A stretch of DNA of 33,243 nucleotides from Isobaculum melis (GCF_900111355.1 NZ_FOHA01000023.1:1-33243), one strand, 5' to 3'. Numbered from the stretch's first letter, positions 1 to 7,679 are shown. Translations and numbers: made by a program. The notes: generated by a model not told the origin, from the letters alone.

Positions 1-167
1 CTAATCATATTGTGGATTATTATTACAAATTAAAAACGCAACCTTTATCCAAAAAGGATAAGGTTGCGACCGTAGCCTGTATGAACAAACTACTAAAGTG
101 TCTCTACTCTATGATTAAGAACGAGACAAAGTACGACTATACGTACACGGTCTCTAAGGACCAATAA
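1..167 (+). pseudogene. IS110-family transposase, C-terminal end (cut by window edge)
   Basis: An open frame enters from the left edge (first full codon at 3) and stops with TAA at 165-167. The 54 visible residues include DYYYKLKTQPLSKKDKVATV and MNKLLKCLYSMIKN. This is the pattern of the C-terminal Transposase_20 region of IS110/IS1111 recombinases, in which a helical DKVA..A..KLL..IY.M segment closes the protein. IS110 enzymes are DEDD recombinases guided by a non-coding RNA from one end of the element. The catalytic part lies outside the window, so whether the copy is intact is unknown. A short perfect hairpin (taaggc-aaa-gcctta, 165-179) overlaps the stop codon. Family assignment is by motif recognition. 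Confidence 0.72.
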
Positions 168-338
168 GGCAAAGCCTTATACACTGATTGTAACACCCTG
201 ATTGAAAAAAATAAATGATTATCAGGGTTATTTGTTATAGATTTTATTCTATGATATCCCCACAACTTATAAATAATTGCCATATTCTAACTTATTTATT
301 TTCTACTTGACTAATCGTAGGAAAAGGCTGAGACAAAA
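168..338. other. non-coding end of the IS110-type element plus flank, with hairpins
   Basis: No credible gene lies between the IS110 stop and the IS3 left end. The stretch has a perfect 8-bp inverted repeat (ACCCTGAT at 195-202, ATCAGGGT at 221-228, 18-nt loop). Just before the IS3 end is a ggctgagacaaaa motif (326-338), which resembles the left arm of terminators found elsewhere in this window. The exact right end of the IS110 element cannot be placed by eye. Confidence 0.4.
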
Positions 339-389
339 TGAACTGCTCCCTGTCAAGTAGACAAGGGAAAAACAAAAAACTGAAATATC

Positions 390-1247
390 TTAAACGATGG
401 CTTTATACCGATATTCTATTGGTGTAAGGCCATTGTATTTTTGTACGAATCGTTCTTCATTATAAAAAATGATATAACGATGAATCTCTTTAATCAGAGA
501 TTCTCTTTTTTTAAATTTATTCAGATAAAAGCTTTCTGCTTTTAGTGTGCCCCAGAAGCTTTCAATGGGTTGATTATCTAAACATTTTGATACTCGTGAC
601 ATACTTACTTTAAATTGATATTTTTCGCTCAGTCTTCGATATTCATGAGAAGTATACTGAAATCCACGATCACTATGAATAATTGGATGTGCCTGGGCAT
701 TTAATTTGAATGCTTGATGTAGAGTATCCATAACCAATAAATTATCATTACGTTCACTTATTTGGTAAGAAACAATTGAATAGTCATATAAATCAATGAG
801 TGCACTCAAATAGAGTTTCTGTCCATTTTTACATTTAAATTCAGTAATATCTGTACACCAAATTTCATTTGGCGCTTTTGCTGAATGGAAGGCTCTATTA
901 AGAATATTTTCTGCAACATGGCTTGGCTTAGATTTCTTCCAGCTTGAACGAGTGCAGCGAATCACAGAATAAAGACCATTTCTACGCATGATTCGACGAA
1001 TTCTTTTAACATTATAGACTGTTCCGAAGGAACGATTTATTGCTAAAGTCATGCGGCGATATCCATATATTTTATTTACCATGTTGAAAATCCGAAAAAT
1101 TTCTTGTTCAATTTTTTGATTAACTATATCATGAGTAGACAGAGTTCGATGCAACCATTTGTAGTATCCCGAACGGGATATCTCTAATTTTTTACAAAGT
1201 TTTACAACAGAATATTGATTACTTAATTCTTTGATCGTTAGGTACAA
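390..1247 (-). CDS. IS3-family transposase OrfB (DDE integrase core)
   Basis: This is the catalytic half of the IS3 transposase. An HTH_21-like region (about residues 45-100, with YGYRRM) precedes an rve integrase core. The DDE triad is visible: D133 in WCTDITEF, D193 in HSDRGFQY and E229 in DNQPIESFWGTLKAE. The tail NEERFVQKYNGLTPIEYR is the usual C-terminus. The first in-frame initiator is a TTG at 1247 with no clear ribosome site. The real product is probably an OrfAB fusion made by -1 frameshifting at 1301-1307, because the frame is open from there into OrfB without a stop. The length and all catalytic residues suggest an intact enzyme. Confidence 0.92.
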   Translation of the reverse strand: MYLTIKELSNQYSVVKLCKKLEISRSGYYKWLHRTLSTHDIVNQKIEQEIFRIFNMVNKIYGYRRMTLAINRSFGTVYNVKRIRRIMRRNGLYSVIRCTRSSWKKSKPSHVAENILNRAFHSAKAPNEIWCTDITEFKCKNGQKLYLSALIDLYDYSIVSYQISERNDNLLVMDTLHQAFKLNAQAHPIIHSDRGFQYTSHEYRRLSEKYQFKVSMSRVSKCLDNQPIESFWGTLKAESFYLNKFKKRESLIKEIHRYIIFYNEERFVQKYNGLTPIEYRYKAIV

Positions 1248-1261
1248 AAAATTATTCCGTG

Positions 1262-1954
1262 TTAATGAGATGGATTGAATCTTTCTTGAATTTCCTGCAA
1301 CTTTTTTGCAATGGCTTTCTCCATCTCCAATTCTTCATTCCGGAGTTCTAATTCTTTAATACGTTGTTTTAGTCGTTCTTCTTCTGTTAATTCTTTAGGA
1401 TCTTTTTTACGACCTCTTCCATCACGAAGTGCCTCCGTACCATTTTTCTGATATTTTTTAACCCAGCTATAAACTTGCTGGTAGCTAACACCATATTTTT
1501 CCATGGCTAATTGGTAGTCCAACTTATGCGCAATAGTAAACTGTACAATTTCTAAACGTTCTTCACCTGTGGTGAATATACTTTTATTTGTTTTCATCTG
1601 GCTGATTCCTTTACTAGTGGATTTTAAACGCTTACCCTTAGTATACGTGGAAATCCATTTATCTAAAAGAGACTTACTAGATATTTTAAAAATTTGTACA
1701 ATTTCATGTTTAGAATATTTTCCAGATAAGGCATATTCAACAGCTTTTGTTTTATCTTGCTTTAGATACTTTTTCCAATTTTTAGAAATTTTTAACCCAT
1801 TCAGTCCATTTTCTCTATATTTCCTCAACCAAGTATTAACAGTATCATAACCAGCACCTACTCTTCTTGCTTCACTGGTAACACATTCTTTTCCACTAAG
1901 AATGTGTTGAATCGAACGCTTCTTTTCTTCGTACGAATATCTTTTATTAGACAT
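1262..1954 (-). CDS. IS3-family transposase OrfA (helix-turn-helix protein)
   Basis: This is the DNA-binding subunit of the IS3 element. It has repeated helix-turn-helix segments: residues about 5-55 (SYEEKKRS through TVNTWLRKYRENG), a middle HTH about 70-105, and a third about 130-175 (QQVYSWVKKYQKNG). A Glu/Lys-rich coiled-coil (about 190-222, RIKELELRNEELEMEKAIAK) follows, typical of the leucine-zipper multimerisation end of OrfA. At 230 residues it is longer than the usual 100-170. A GGGAG ribosome site sits about 7 nt before the ATG. The 3' end contains the frameshift heptamer that directs translation into OrfB. Confidence 0.9.
   Translation of the reverse strand: MSNKRYSYEEKKRSIQHILSGKECVTSEARRVGAGYDTVNTWLRKYRENGLNGLKISKNWKKYLKQDKTKAVEYALSGKYSKHEIVQIFKISSKSLLDKWISTYTKGKRLKSTSKGISQMKTNKSIFTTGEERLEIVQFTIAHKLDYQLAMEKYGVSYQQVYSWVKKYQKNGTEALRDGRGRKKDPKELTEEERLKQRIKELELRNEELEMEKAIAKKLQEIQERFNPSH
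1301..1307 (-). promoter_or_regulatory. programmed -1 frameshift heptamer A-AAA-AAG
   Basis: On the minus strand the orfA codons read GCA AAA AAG about 13 codons before the orfA stop. Slipping back one base at AAA AAG enters a frame that runs without a stop (V A G N S R K I Q S I S...) into OrfB. AAAAAAG is the classic IS3-family slippery sequence. No downstream stimulatory structure was verified. Confidence 0.8.
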
Positions 1955-2025
1955 ATAAAAACTCCCAACATAGTAGACTAGAAATTTTTGTTTTTTCTAG
2001 TGTCTACTTTGTTGGGAGCATACCA

Positions 2026-2270
2026 AAAAAGGCGTTTAGGTTCGAGCACCGGGTAGGTACTTTTCTACATCAACTCATACTTCGTTGTGAATCAAAGCAA
2101 TTGGAGCAAAAGACGAACAATACGCTTTTTGTATTGATCGGATTTTGTGAACCAAATAGGTACCAATCATCATCTATTCACTTACGTTCACAGTGGTTCT
2201 TGGCAATTGCCGAAGAACCTGCCTTTTGGCCACCGTTTACGGAGGCAATTTACGTTTTTTAGAAGCAATT
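2026..2270. other. structured non-coding block, less AT-rich, between IS3 and the yebC terminator
   Basis: No convincing open frame covers this stretch on either strand. It contains several short hairpins: CAATAC/GTATTG (2118-2136), a GGTTCTT-GGCAA / TTGCC-g-AAGAACC stem (2195-2219), and a CCG-ttta-CGG stem extended by flanking GCC/GGC pairs (2226-2248). The last is followed by a T-run (2253-2258), which resembles a plus-strand terminator. Its base composition differs from the neighbouring AT-rich spacers. It could be a small RNA, a dispersed repeat, or a remnant of another mobile element. No function is assigned. Confidence 0.4.
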
Positions 2271-2315
2271 AAAGAGGGCGGGATAAAACTTTTCAGTTTT
2301 GTCCCGCCCTCTTTT
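2271..2315. terminator. strong hairpin terminator downstream of yebC
   Basis: A near-perfect 19-bp inverted repeat pairs aaagagggcgggataaaac (2271-2289) with its complement at 2296-2314, with one G-T wobble and a loop around TTTTCA. It lies directly after the yebC stop. Short T-runs on each side could let it work in both directions. It belongs to a GGSNGGGAYAAAAC-type hairpin family also seen at 30510-30547. Confidence 0.85.
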
Positions 2316-2317
2316 GG

Positions 2318-3037
2318 TTACTCACCTAAATCAACATTATGATACACTTTTTGCACATCGTCTAAATCCTCTAAAGCATCGATGAGATTTTCAAATTTAG
2401 TTAAGTCATCGCCATCCAAAGTAACTTCATTTTGAGGAATCATTTCAATTTCTGCCACAGAGAATTCTTCAACTCCAGCCGTTTTTAAAGCTTCTTGAAC
2501 AGCATGAAAATCAGAAGGTTCAGCATAAACAATGGTTTGTCCATCTTCATCAAAGACATCACGAACATCTAAATCAGCTTCCATTAACAATTCTAATAAC
2601 TCATCTGCATCTTTATCTGGAACACCGAAAATAGCTGTATTGTCAAACATGTAAGCAACAGCCCCGCTCACACCCATATTTCCACCATTTTTACCATAAG
2701 CAGCACGAACATCAGAAGCAGTACGGTTCACATTATTTGTTAACGCATCAACAATAATCATTGAGCCATTAGGACCGAATCCTTCATAACGTAGCTCCGA
2801 ATAATTTTCATCGCCAGTTCCTTTTGCTTTTTCAATTGCACGATCAATAATATGCTTTGGCACATTGTAAGTCTTAGCACGTTCAATGACAAAACGCAGT
2901 TTTTGATTAGAGTGGGGGTCAGGATCGCCCTGCTTTGCAGCTACATAGATTTCAATTCCGAATTTAGCATAAATACGACTATTATTTGCGTCTTTTGATG
3001 CTTTTTTCTCTTTAATATTTGCCCATTTACGACCCAT
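2318..3037 (-). CDS. YebC/PmpR-family protein, YeeI/YeeN subtype
   Basis: This YebC-family protein is of the short-headed YeeI/YeeN type. It opens with [20 protein letters not shown], where the canonical YebC opens with a GHSKW-type motif. Residues about 1-80 form the helical N-terminal domain ([37 protein letters not shown]), followed by the two alpha/beta domains ([28 protein letters not shown]). The family was annotated as transcriptional regulators. Recent work on some members points to ribosome-associated relief of proline-stretch stalling, but which role this subtype has is not known to me. The conserved MGRKW start at 3037 is preferred; a GTG three codons upstream is the alternative. 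A consensus promoter lies at 3079-3107, and the gene is probably monocistronic. Confidence 0.93.
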   Translation of the reverse strand: MGRKWANIKEKKASKDANNSRIYAKFGIEIYVAAKQGDPDPHSNQKLRFVIERAKTYNVPKHIIDRAIEKAKGTGDENYSELRYEGFGPNGSMIIVDALTNNVNRTASDVRAAYGKNGGNMGVSGAVAYMFDNTAIFGVPDKDADELLELLMEADLDVRDVFDEDGQTIVYAEPSDFHAVQEALKTAGVEEFSVAEIEMIPQNEVTLDGDDLTKFENLIDALEDLDDVQKVYHNVDLGE

Positions 3038-3078
3038 ATTTTTCACTCGCTTTCCTATTCATAGTTCATTACTGTACC

Positions 3079-3107
3079 ATTATACTTGGATAAGGAGCAT
3101 TTGTTAA
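3079..3107 (-). promoter_or_regulatory. sigma-A promoter for the YebC-family gene
   Basis: On the minus strand TTAACA (3107-3102) is separated by exactly 17 nt from TATAAT (3084-3079). The predicted start lies about 35 nt upstream of the ATG. Confidence 0.75.
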
Positions 3108-3344
3108 GGAAAACAAGCATTTTTTATGATAATCAGGTCAAGTCTAGTCTTTTAAATGATAAATGGTATTGCCCATCTCATCTTTTTCTTCTAAAGTTAG
3201 ACCTTCGATTAATAGATTGAAACGAAATACTATCTCATTTACAAAACGAAGCTTAACAAACCAATCTATAGCGTGTATGAAGAAAAGGGTAAGTAGTATG
3301 TAAAGAAGAAATGTGACACTTTTTTGAATATGCTAAAAGAGTGA
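3108..3344. other. intergenic spacer with no recognised feature
   Basis: About 240 bp separate the divergent promoters of the YebC-family gene and yjdM. I see no open frame with a ribosome site and no strong inverted repeat here. Confidence 0.4.
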
Positions 3345-3373
3345 TTGGCAAGTGAGGTAGGATACACTATAAT
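3345..3373 (+). promoter_or_regulatory. sigma-A promoter for yjdM
   Basis: TTGGCA (3345-3350) and a perfect TATAAT (3368-3373) are separated by 17 nt. They lie about 34 nt upstream of the chosen ATG at 3407. Confidence 0.8.
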
Positions 3374-3406
3374 GAAAGTATCGTAATGAATGGAGGAAAT
3401 AAAAGA

Positions 3407-3745
3407 ATGTCAAACTTACCAAACTGCCCAGAATGTGGGTCAGCGTATACTTATGAAGATGGTAGCTTACTTGTTTGCCCAGAATGTGCTCATGAATGGA
3501 GTGCTGAAGCAGAAGCGCAAAATGAAGAAGTCAAAGTCTTTAAGGATGCAAATGGCAATGTTTTAAATGATGGTGATACAGTTACAGTCATTAAAGATTT
3601 AAAAGTTAAAGGTGCGCAAAGTGCTTTAAAACAAGGAACAAAAGTAAAAAATATTCGTCTAGTAGATGGAGACCATGATATTGATTGTAAAATTGATGGC
3701 TTTGGTCCAATGAAGCTAAAATCAGAATTTGTGAAGAAAATTTAG
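3407..3745 (+). CDS. yjdM: YjdM/PhnA-family zinc-ribbon protein
   Basis: This is a 112-residue protein of the YjdM (formerly PhnA-like) family. An N-terminal zinc ribbon has C7/C10 ([14 protein letters not shown]) and C24/C27 ([12 protein letters not shown]). It is followed by the conserved SH3-like PhnA domain ([24 protein letters not shown], about 45-75; [19 protein letters not shown]). Despite older names, the family is not established as a phosphonoacetate hydrolase, and its role is unknown. The ATG at 3407 is chosen because GGAGG sits about 11 nt upstream and the family begins with a short stretch before CPEC. An upstream in-frame ATG at 3386 lacks a ribosome site. The gene is monocistronic and converges on the DUF817 gene with a shared terminator. 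Confidence 0.93.
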   Translation: MSNLPNCPECGSAYTYEDGSLLVCPECAHEWSAEAEAQNEEVKVFKDANGNVLNDGDTVTVIKDLKVKGAQSALKQGTKVKNIRLVDGDHDIDCKIDGFGPMKLKSEFVKKI

Positions 3746-3747
3746 AA

Positions 3748-3798
3748 GAAACTGCTTGATAAGGATTTACCTTAATCAAGCAGTTCTTTATTTTTTTT
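3748..3798. terminator. bidirectional terminator between yjdM and the DUF817 gene
   Basis: AACTGCTTGAT and its complement ATCAAGCAGTT flank a 14-nt loop, with an 8-T run on the plus strand and A-rich sequence on the other side. The right arm contains the last codons and TAA stop (3774-3772) of the convergent gene, so the two genes share one compact hairpin. Confidence 0.85.
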
Positions 3799-4542
3799 GA
3801 ATTTAAGCTGAGCAATAAGAATAATACTGATGATAATCAATAAATACCAGCTGGATATTTTCCCAATATGAACCAGCCGCCATTGCTTTAATTGATCTGG
3901 ATAAGCCCAAGCGCCAAAAAAGCTGGCAATATTTTCTGCTACCCAAATAAAGAAAGCAATACATAAAAAGGACAGGCTAAGTGGCATTTTCAAACGATAG
4001 GAACCAACAGTAAAATAAACCCATGTTTGATAAAATAGCAGAAAAACGGCCCCTGTTAACCACCACCTAAGATCCCAGATGAAATGATGCGTAAAGAAAT
4101 TTAAGTAAATACCAATGCATAATAGCCAAACAAGTAGCTGCTTTGGCCAATGACTCATTTTTAAATCAAATACTTTCCACGCCTTACAAATATAGCTCCC
4201 AATACTGGAATACATGAATCCGCTATATAATGGAACGCCGCCCAGCTTCCAAAAGCCAGCCCCTGGATAGCTCCAAGAACCAATATTGACCTTATAAATT
4301 TCTAAAGCCAAGCCAATCAGATGAAAGAGCATGATGACCTTTAGCTCATCCTTTGTTTCCAATTTAAAATAAAGCAGAAAACCTTGCACCACTAAACAAA
4401 ACAATAAAAGCAAATCATATCTTGTCATAAATGGTACCTTTACATATTTTGTTACAGCAAGCGCAATAAAGATAGCCGCTGGAAATAAACAGCAAATCAC
4501 TTGTTGGTAAGTAAATAAAGCCAACCCTTTAATAAATTTCAT
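3772..4542 (-). CDS. DUF817 integral membrane protein (YoaT-like)
   Basis: This is a 256-residue polytopic membrane protein with about seven or eight hydrophobic segments. The hallmark DUF817 core is GSWSYPGAGFWKLGGVPLYS followed by GFMYSSIGSYICKAWKVFDL (about residues 87-127). A later part has WDLRWWLTGAVFLLFYQTWVYF and ENIASFFGAWAYPDQLKQWR. Bacillus YoaT belongs to this family, and no biochemical function is established. A CTCC-type ribosome site (AGGAG on the minus strand) lies about 9 nt before the ATG. The stop codon lies within the shared terminator. Confidence 0.85.
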   Translation of the reverse strand: MKFIKGLALFTYQQVICCLFPAAIFIALAVTKYVKVPFMTRYDLLLLFCLVVQGFLLYFKLETKDELKVIMLFHLIGLALEIYKVNIGSWSYPGAGFWKLGGVPLYSGFMYSSIGSYICKAWKVFDLKMSHWPKQLLVWLLCIGIYLNFFTHHFIWDLRWWLTGAVFLLFYQTWVYFTVGSYRLKMPLSLSFLCIAFFIWVAENIASFFGAWAYPDQLKQWRLVHIGKISSWYLLIIISIILIAQLKFKKNKELLD

Positions 4543-4609
4543 TTTGTTCTCTCCTTTTAACTAACCCCTATTATGTAGAAAATGATTAAAGATTCAGTTA
4601 AATAAAGAG

Positions 4610-4655
4610 TAAAAAAAGTATAAAAAGCATGACACCAAGTCCGGTGACATGCTTT
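4610..4655 (-). terminator. terminator after the frameshifted conserved gene
   Basis: On the minus strand an aaagcatg...catgcttt stem (4624-4631 with 4648-4655) is extended inward by CACC/GGTG. It is followed by T-rich sequence (CTTTTTATACTTTTTTT), just downstream of the stop at 4667. Confidence 0.8.
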
Positions 4656-4666
4656 AGTTATCCTGC

Positions 4667-5261
4667 TTATTTAGAGAATGTAAAAGGATAAGAAATAGCT
4701 TCTAAATCACTTTTTAGTGTTTCCCAATCTTCTAAATCTGCGTTGATTGAAAGAATACTTGTTTGATTGAGTGCTTGCTTTTGGTAGACTTGCTCCACAA
4801 TTTCAGCCGGCAAGCCATCAAGCTCATAATAGTCACAAGCCCAATCTATATAAAGCTTAGGGTTTGGCTGATAGATCTCAATAAAAGATTGCATCATCGT
4901 ATCAAGCTTTTCAAAATCACTTGCTTGAAAGTGACCTTGCTCATCTGTCCATAAGCAGAAGGTTGTTCCAATTGATTTAACAGGCTCCTCATTCATAAAT
5001 TCATGAAATATACTTGGCCTATTTTCTTGAGTTTTTAAGGGCTGTAATTCATGAAGAAAGCCATTGATGATACAAGCATTCTCTTTAAAGAGAACCAGCA
5101 GCTCGTCTCCTTCACCATTTTTCATGGTAAAACATTCTTCAGTGGGACTCCACTTGCTGTCATAAGAATAATAGCGATCTGCCCAATCCTGACAAATAAT
5201 GGCATCTAATGCTGAAATGGCTTTGCATATTTTTTTGTAGTGCTTCTTTATTAGGCAACAT
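4667..5261 (-). pseudogene. conserved uncharacterised protein, frameshifted in an A7 tract
   Basis: An uninterrupted frame from ATG 5125 encodes 152 residues (KNGEGDELLVLFKENACIING, FCLWTDEQGHF, KLYIDWACDYYELDGLPAEI). The same frame is open well upstream of that ATG and reads AISALDAIICQDWADRYYSY, SKWSPTEECFTMKNGEGDE, which looks like genuine protein sequence. Further up, ATG 5261 has an excellent AGGAGG site about 9 nt away and encodes MLPNKEALQK in the -1 relative frame. The two frames meet at a run of seven As on the coding strand (5230-5236). Removing one A joins them into a protein of about 197 residues. This is therefore either a disrupted or phase-variable gene, or a homopolymer sequencing error. 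I do not recognise a function, and there is no signal peptide or membrane segment. Alternatively, translation starts at ATG 5125. Confidence 0.75.
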
Positions 5262-5312
5262 TTGTGATGCCCTCCTGTTTCTTCTCTATTGTTTTAGTGT
5301 GTACAAGCACAA

Positions 5313-5705
5313 TTATTGATGTTCCTTTGGCAATATTTTAAGACCAATTACTAAGAGTAGGATTGTCGCACCAAATCCAAGAACATCCAAACTATTTCCA
5401 TGAGCCGTTAAAATAACTCTAAGAATAGCTGTGATTGCGATATAAATGAAATATTGTAATGGGATATGACCTTCATTTTTAAAGAAGGTACGAACCAGCA
5501 CAATAAATTCAAAATATAAGAAAAATGCTAAAACTTTTTCAACAATCCCATCAAAAATTTTTACATTTTCCGAAAAGGTAATCAAATTAACCAATTGCCA
5601 TAACTCTTTGACTAATAAAACCGCCATAATTAGTGCTAAAAAGAGCATACCAATATTTAAAATAGTAATAAGTAAAGAATCCACACTTTTTTGTAAATTT
5701 TTCAT
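5313..5705 (-). CDS. psiE: PsiE-family membrane protein
   Basis: This is a 130-residue protein with four hydrophobic segments (about 15-38, 55-75, 85-105 and 110-127) matching the phosphate-starvation-inducible PsiE family. Family features are the first long helix (ILNIGMLFLALIMAVLLVKEL), the central KVLAFFLYFEFIVLVRTFF segment and the final TAILRVILTAHG..., LDVLGFGATILLLVIG. The molecular function of PsiE is unknown. The ATG at 5705 is chosen because AAGGAGG lies 7 nt upstream; the in-frame ATG at 5735 has no ribosome site. The gene stands alone, with about 50 nt to the next minus-strand gene. No phosphate-box-like repeat was identified. Confidence 0.85.
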   Translation of the reverse strand: MKNLQKSVDSLLITILNIGMLFLALIMAVLLVKELWQLVNLITFSENVKIFDGIVEKVLAFFLYFEFIVLVRTFFKNEGHIPLQYFIYIAITAILRVILTAHGNSLDVLGFGATILLLVIGLKILPKEHQ

Positions 5706-5899
5706 CAAAAACCTCCTTGCTGTTAATCGCTTCATTTTATCCTTTAATTTTATAGTATCTAAAAAAGAATAACTTGTAAATAAGAATCGTTAAATTTTGA
5801 TTAAAAAAAATTGGATTTAATGAGAAATTACTCAAAAAAAGACGTCTGACGCGTTATTTATAAAAAAGAAGTGACTAGCTATCAATTGCTTTTTGACCG

Positions 5900-5936
5900 A
5901 AAAGAAAGAGCCTATGCAACTAGGCATATGCTCTTA
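5900..5936 (-). terminator. terminator overlapping the stop of the UPF0178 gene
   Basis: On the minus strand AAGAGC-a-TATGC pairs with GCATA-g-GCTCTT around a 6-nt loop, followed by a T-rich tract (TTTCTTTT). The left arm includes the stop codon region of the 5934-6371 gene. Confidence 0.7.
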
Positions 5937-6371
5937 TTCTAAAGTATCAATTAATAATGATCTAAATTTAGCACGATCCTCATCAGTAAAAGGCTTTGGC
6001 CCCTTTGTTCGTTTGCCACTTTTTCGAACCATTGCGCTTAAATAACGTGATTGCAGCAATTGGTCAATATTTTCATCAGAATATTGAAAGCCCGCATGAT
6101 GTAACACAAGACACTTTTTTCCTAACCCTAAAGAGGCCAGACCATAATCCTGTGTAATTAAAATATCTTGTGCTTTGATTAGCTGAACCAATCGATAATC
6201 TGCCGATTCAGCACCAGTATCGACATAAATTGTTTCAACACCAGGTGGTTGAATGACGGTAGAAAAATGGGCAATACTTGTGACAATCACAACCTCTAGC
6301 TTTCTTTTTAATGCTTCTTCAATGACAATATCCTTTACAGGACAAGCATCTGCATCTATATATATTTTCAT
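5934..6371 (-). CDS. UPF0178 / DUF188 (YaiI/YqxD-family) protein
   Basis: This is a 145-residue protein of the YaiI/YqxD family, which has a PIN-like nuclease fold. Signature motifs are [13 protein letters not shown] at the very N-terminus, [16 protein letters not shown] (about 50-65), [17 protein letters not shown] and the basic [12 protein letters not shown] near the C-terminus. Conserved acidic residues (D6, D8, D58 region and D74) fit a PIN-like active site, though no substrate is established. ATG 6371 is chosen because AAGGAG lies 5 nt upstream; a GTG two codons earlier is an alternative. The gene lies 18 nt downstream of the MFS gene on the same strand, so the two are probably cotranscribed from the promoter at 7653-7679. 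Confidence 0.9.
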   Translation of the reverse strand: MKIYIDADACPVKDIVIEEALKRKLEVVIVTSIAHFSTVIQPPGVETIYVDTGAESADYRLVQLIKAQDILITQDYGLASLGLGKKCLVLHHAGFQYSDENIDQLLQSRYLSAMVRKSGKRTKGPKPFTDEDRAKFRSLLIDTLE

Positions 6372-6389
6372 AAACACTCCTTCTGCTAC

Positions 6390-7628
6390 TTAGGCAACGG
6401 ATGAATGATCCTCATCAATAAATTTTGTGTTGTATTTGGCCAAGATAAAATTAAATAGAATAAATAAAGGTGTGACCAAGAAGACAGCTGAATAGCCAAA
6501 GTGTGCGGAAATCGAAGAGCCAATCAAGGGTCCCATCACATTTCCCATTGCTTGAAAGGACTGATTATAACTAAAGACCCTACCTGCAATATTGTGTGGC
6601 GAGTATTTGGTTAGAATGGATTGAATCGCGGGTAAAAGCGCCGCATCAGAAATACCCAGCATAAATCTTAACGCGCCTAATTGCCAGGCATTTGTAACAA
6701 AGGCCATTGGAATCAAGACAGCAATCGAACCAAGCAGACCTGTTAATAAGATTTTTTGCGGTCCAATTTTATCTCCTAATAGCCCAAAGCGAGGTGCGGC
6801 AATTAACGTAGCAATCCCAGGAACAGAGGCAACAATGCCACTAACAAAAGCAATGTTTTGTGCATGAGGCGATAATTGTCTCACATATAAGCTTAAGATT
6901 GGACTAATCGAATTCGCTGCTACCTGAACCATCATGGTGGTAATAAACATCCCTATAATAATATGAGGCTGCTTAATTTGTTTGAAAACATCCTTTGTTG
7001 ATAATTCGTCTTTTTTAGCAACAGGCTCAAAGTGTTCCTTAACAAAAAATAAGGTTAAGAAAAAGACAGAAAGTAATAAAAATCCTGTAATAAAAAAGGT
7101 CACACGGTAACCAAAAGCACCTGCAATAAGCCCACCAGCTAAAGGGCCTAATAAAGTTCCAGTTACATTGCCTGTGGTTAAGGTACCAAGCGCCCAACCA
7201 CTTTTTTCTCTAGGGACTTGAGTAGCAATTAAAGCATTTGCATTGGAAATAAAGCCAGCAAATACCCCTTGTAGTAATCTTAAGCCAATGAGTTGATAGA
7301 CATTTTGAACCAATCCCATCGCACCAATTACAAGCGCCATCCCAAGTGCCGCACGAAGGAGCATGAGTTTTCGCCCTTTTCTATCAGCTAAACGCCCCCA
7401 AATAGGCGAAATAAATGCAGTGACAATAAAAGTTGAGCTAAACGCAATCCCGCTTAACATGCTTAAATCCTTTTGATTAAAGTCTCCCAAAGTTTCAATA
7501 TAAAGAGACATAAAAGGCATAACTAAACTAAATGCAATACCAGCAAGAAAGCAGCCAAACCAGAGAATTACCAAGTTTCTTTCCCAAATCTGCATGTATT
7601 TTAGTCTATTCTTCATCTGCACAATCAT
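6390..7628 (-). CDS. MFS multidrug efflux transporter (DHA1, PmrA/MdtG-like)
   Basis: This 412-residue major facilitator protein has about 12 transmembrane helices. The loop 2-3 motif is GRLADRKGRKLMLLRAALG (about 78-96), matching the MFS motif A consensus, and the proton-antiporter motif C region is GTLLGPLAGGLIAGAFG (about 157-173). A second motif-A-like loop is LLGDKIGPQKILLTG. The sequence pattern resembles the PmrA/MdtG group of drug:H+ antiporters. The substrate cannot be inferred. The start at ATG 7628 has a GAGAAAAAGAG-type weak ribosome site; ATG 7616 is possible. The gene is divergently arranged from an HTH-TPR regulator (8112), which is a candidate controller. It shares a transcript with the UPF0178 gene. 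Confidence 0.9.
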   Translation of the reverse strand: MIVQMKNRLKYMQIWERNLVILWFGCFLAGIAFSLVMPFMSLYIETLGDFNQKDLSMLSGIAFSSTFIVTAFISPIWGRLADRKGRKLMLLRAALGMALVIGAMGLVQNVYQLIGLRLLQGVFAGFISNANALIATQVPREKSGWALGTLTTGNVTGTLLGPLAGGLIAGAFGYRVTFFITGFLLLSVFFLTLFFVKEHFEPVAKKDELSTKDVFKQIKQPHIIIGMFITTMMVQVAANSISPILSLYVRQLSPHAQNIAFVSGIVASVPGIATLIAAPRFGLLGDKIGPQKILLTGLLGSIAVLIPMAFVTNAWQLGALRFMLGISDAALLPAIQSILTKYSPHNIAGRVFSYNQSFQAMGNVMGPLIGSSISAHFGYSAVFLVTPLFILFNFILAKYNTKFIDEDHSSVA

Positions 7629-7652
7629 CTCTTTTTCTCTATTTTTCCTACT

Positions 7653-7679
7653 ATTATAGCATACATCAGCAAATGTAAA
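7653..7679 (-). promoter_or_regulatory. promoter for the MFS/UPF0178 operon
   Basis: On the minus strand TTTACA (7679-7674) lies 15 nt from TATAAT (7658-7653). The upstream TG of an extended -10 (TGCTATAAT) compensates for the short spacer. Confidence 0.65.

Larger units (their letters stand above)
339..2025 (-). mobile_element. complete IS3-family (IS150-like) insertion sequence
   Basis: The two ends match as imperfect inverted repeats. The left end begins TGAACTGCTCCC at 339, and the reverse complement of the right end begins TGGTATGCTCCC at 2025. Both continue with AAGTAGACA at matching distance and then an AAAAAC run. The element carries orfA and orfB on the minus strand in different frames with a -1 slippery heptamer between them, the standard IS3 arrangement. 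AAA flanks both sides (336-338 and 2026-2028). A 3-bp target duplication is possible but cannot be told from the local A-run. Length is about 1.69 kb, slightly long for the group because OrfA is large. Both frames are open, so it may be active. Confidence 0.9.

Noticed and set aside
1569-1850. 93-codon plus-strand frame inside the IS3 orfA
   Set aside because: It is antisense to a clear HTH protein, has a hydrophobic low-complexity composition and no ribosome site.
3606-3815. 69-codon minus-strand frame over yjdM
   Set aside because: Antisense to yjdM and through the shared terminator, with no supporting signal.
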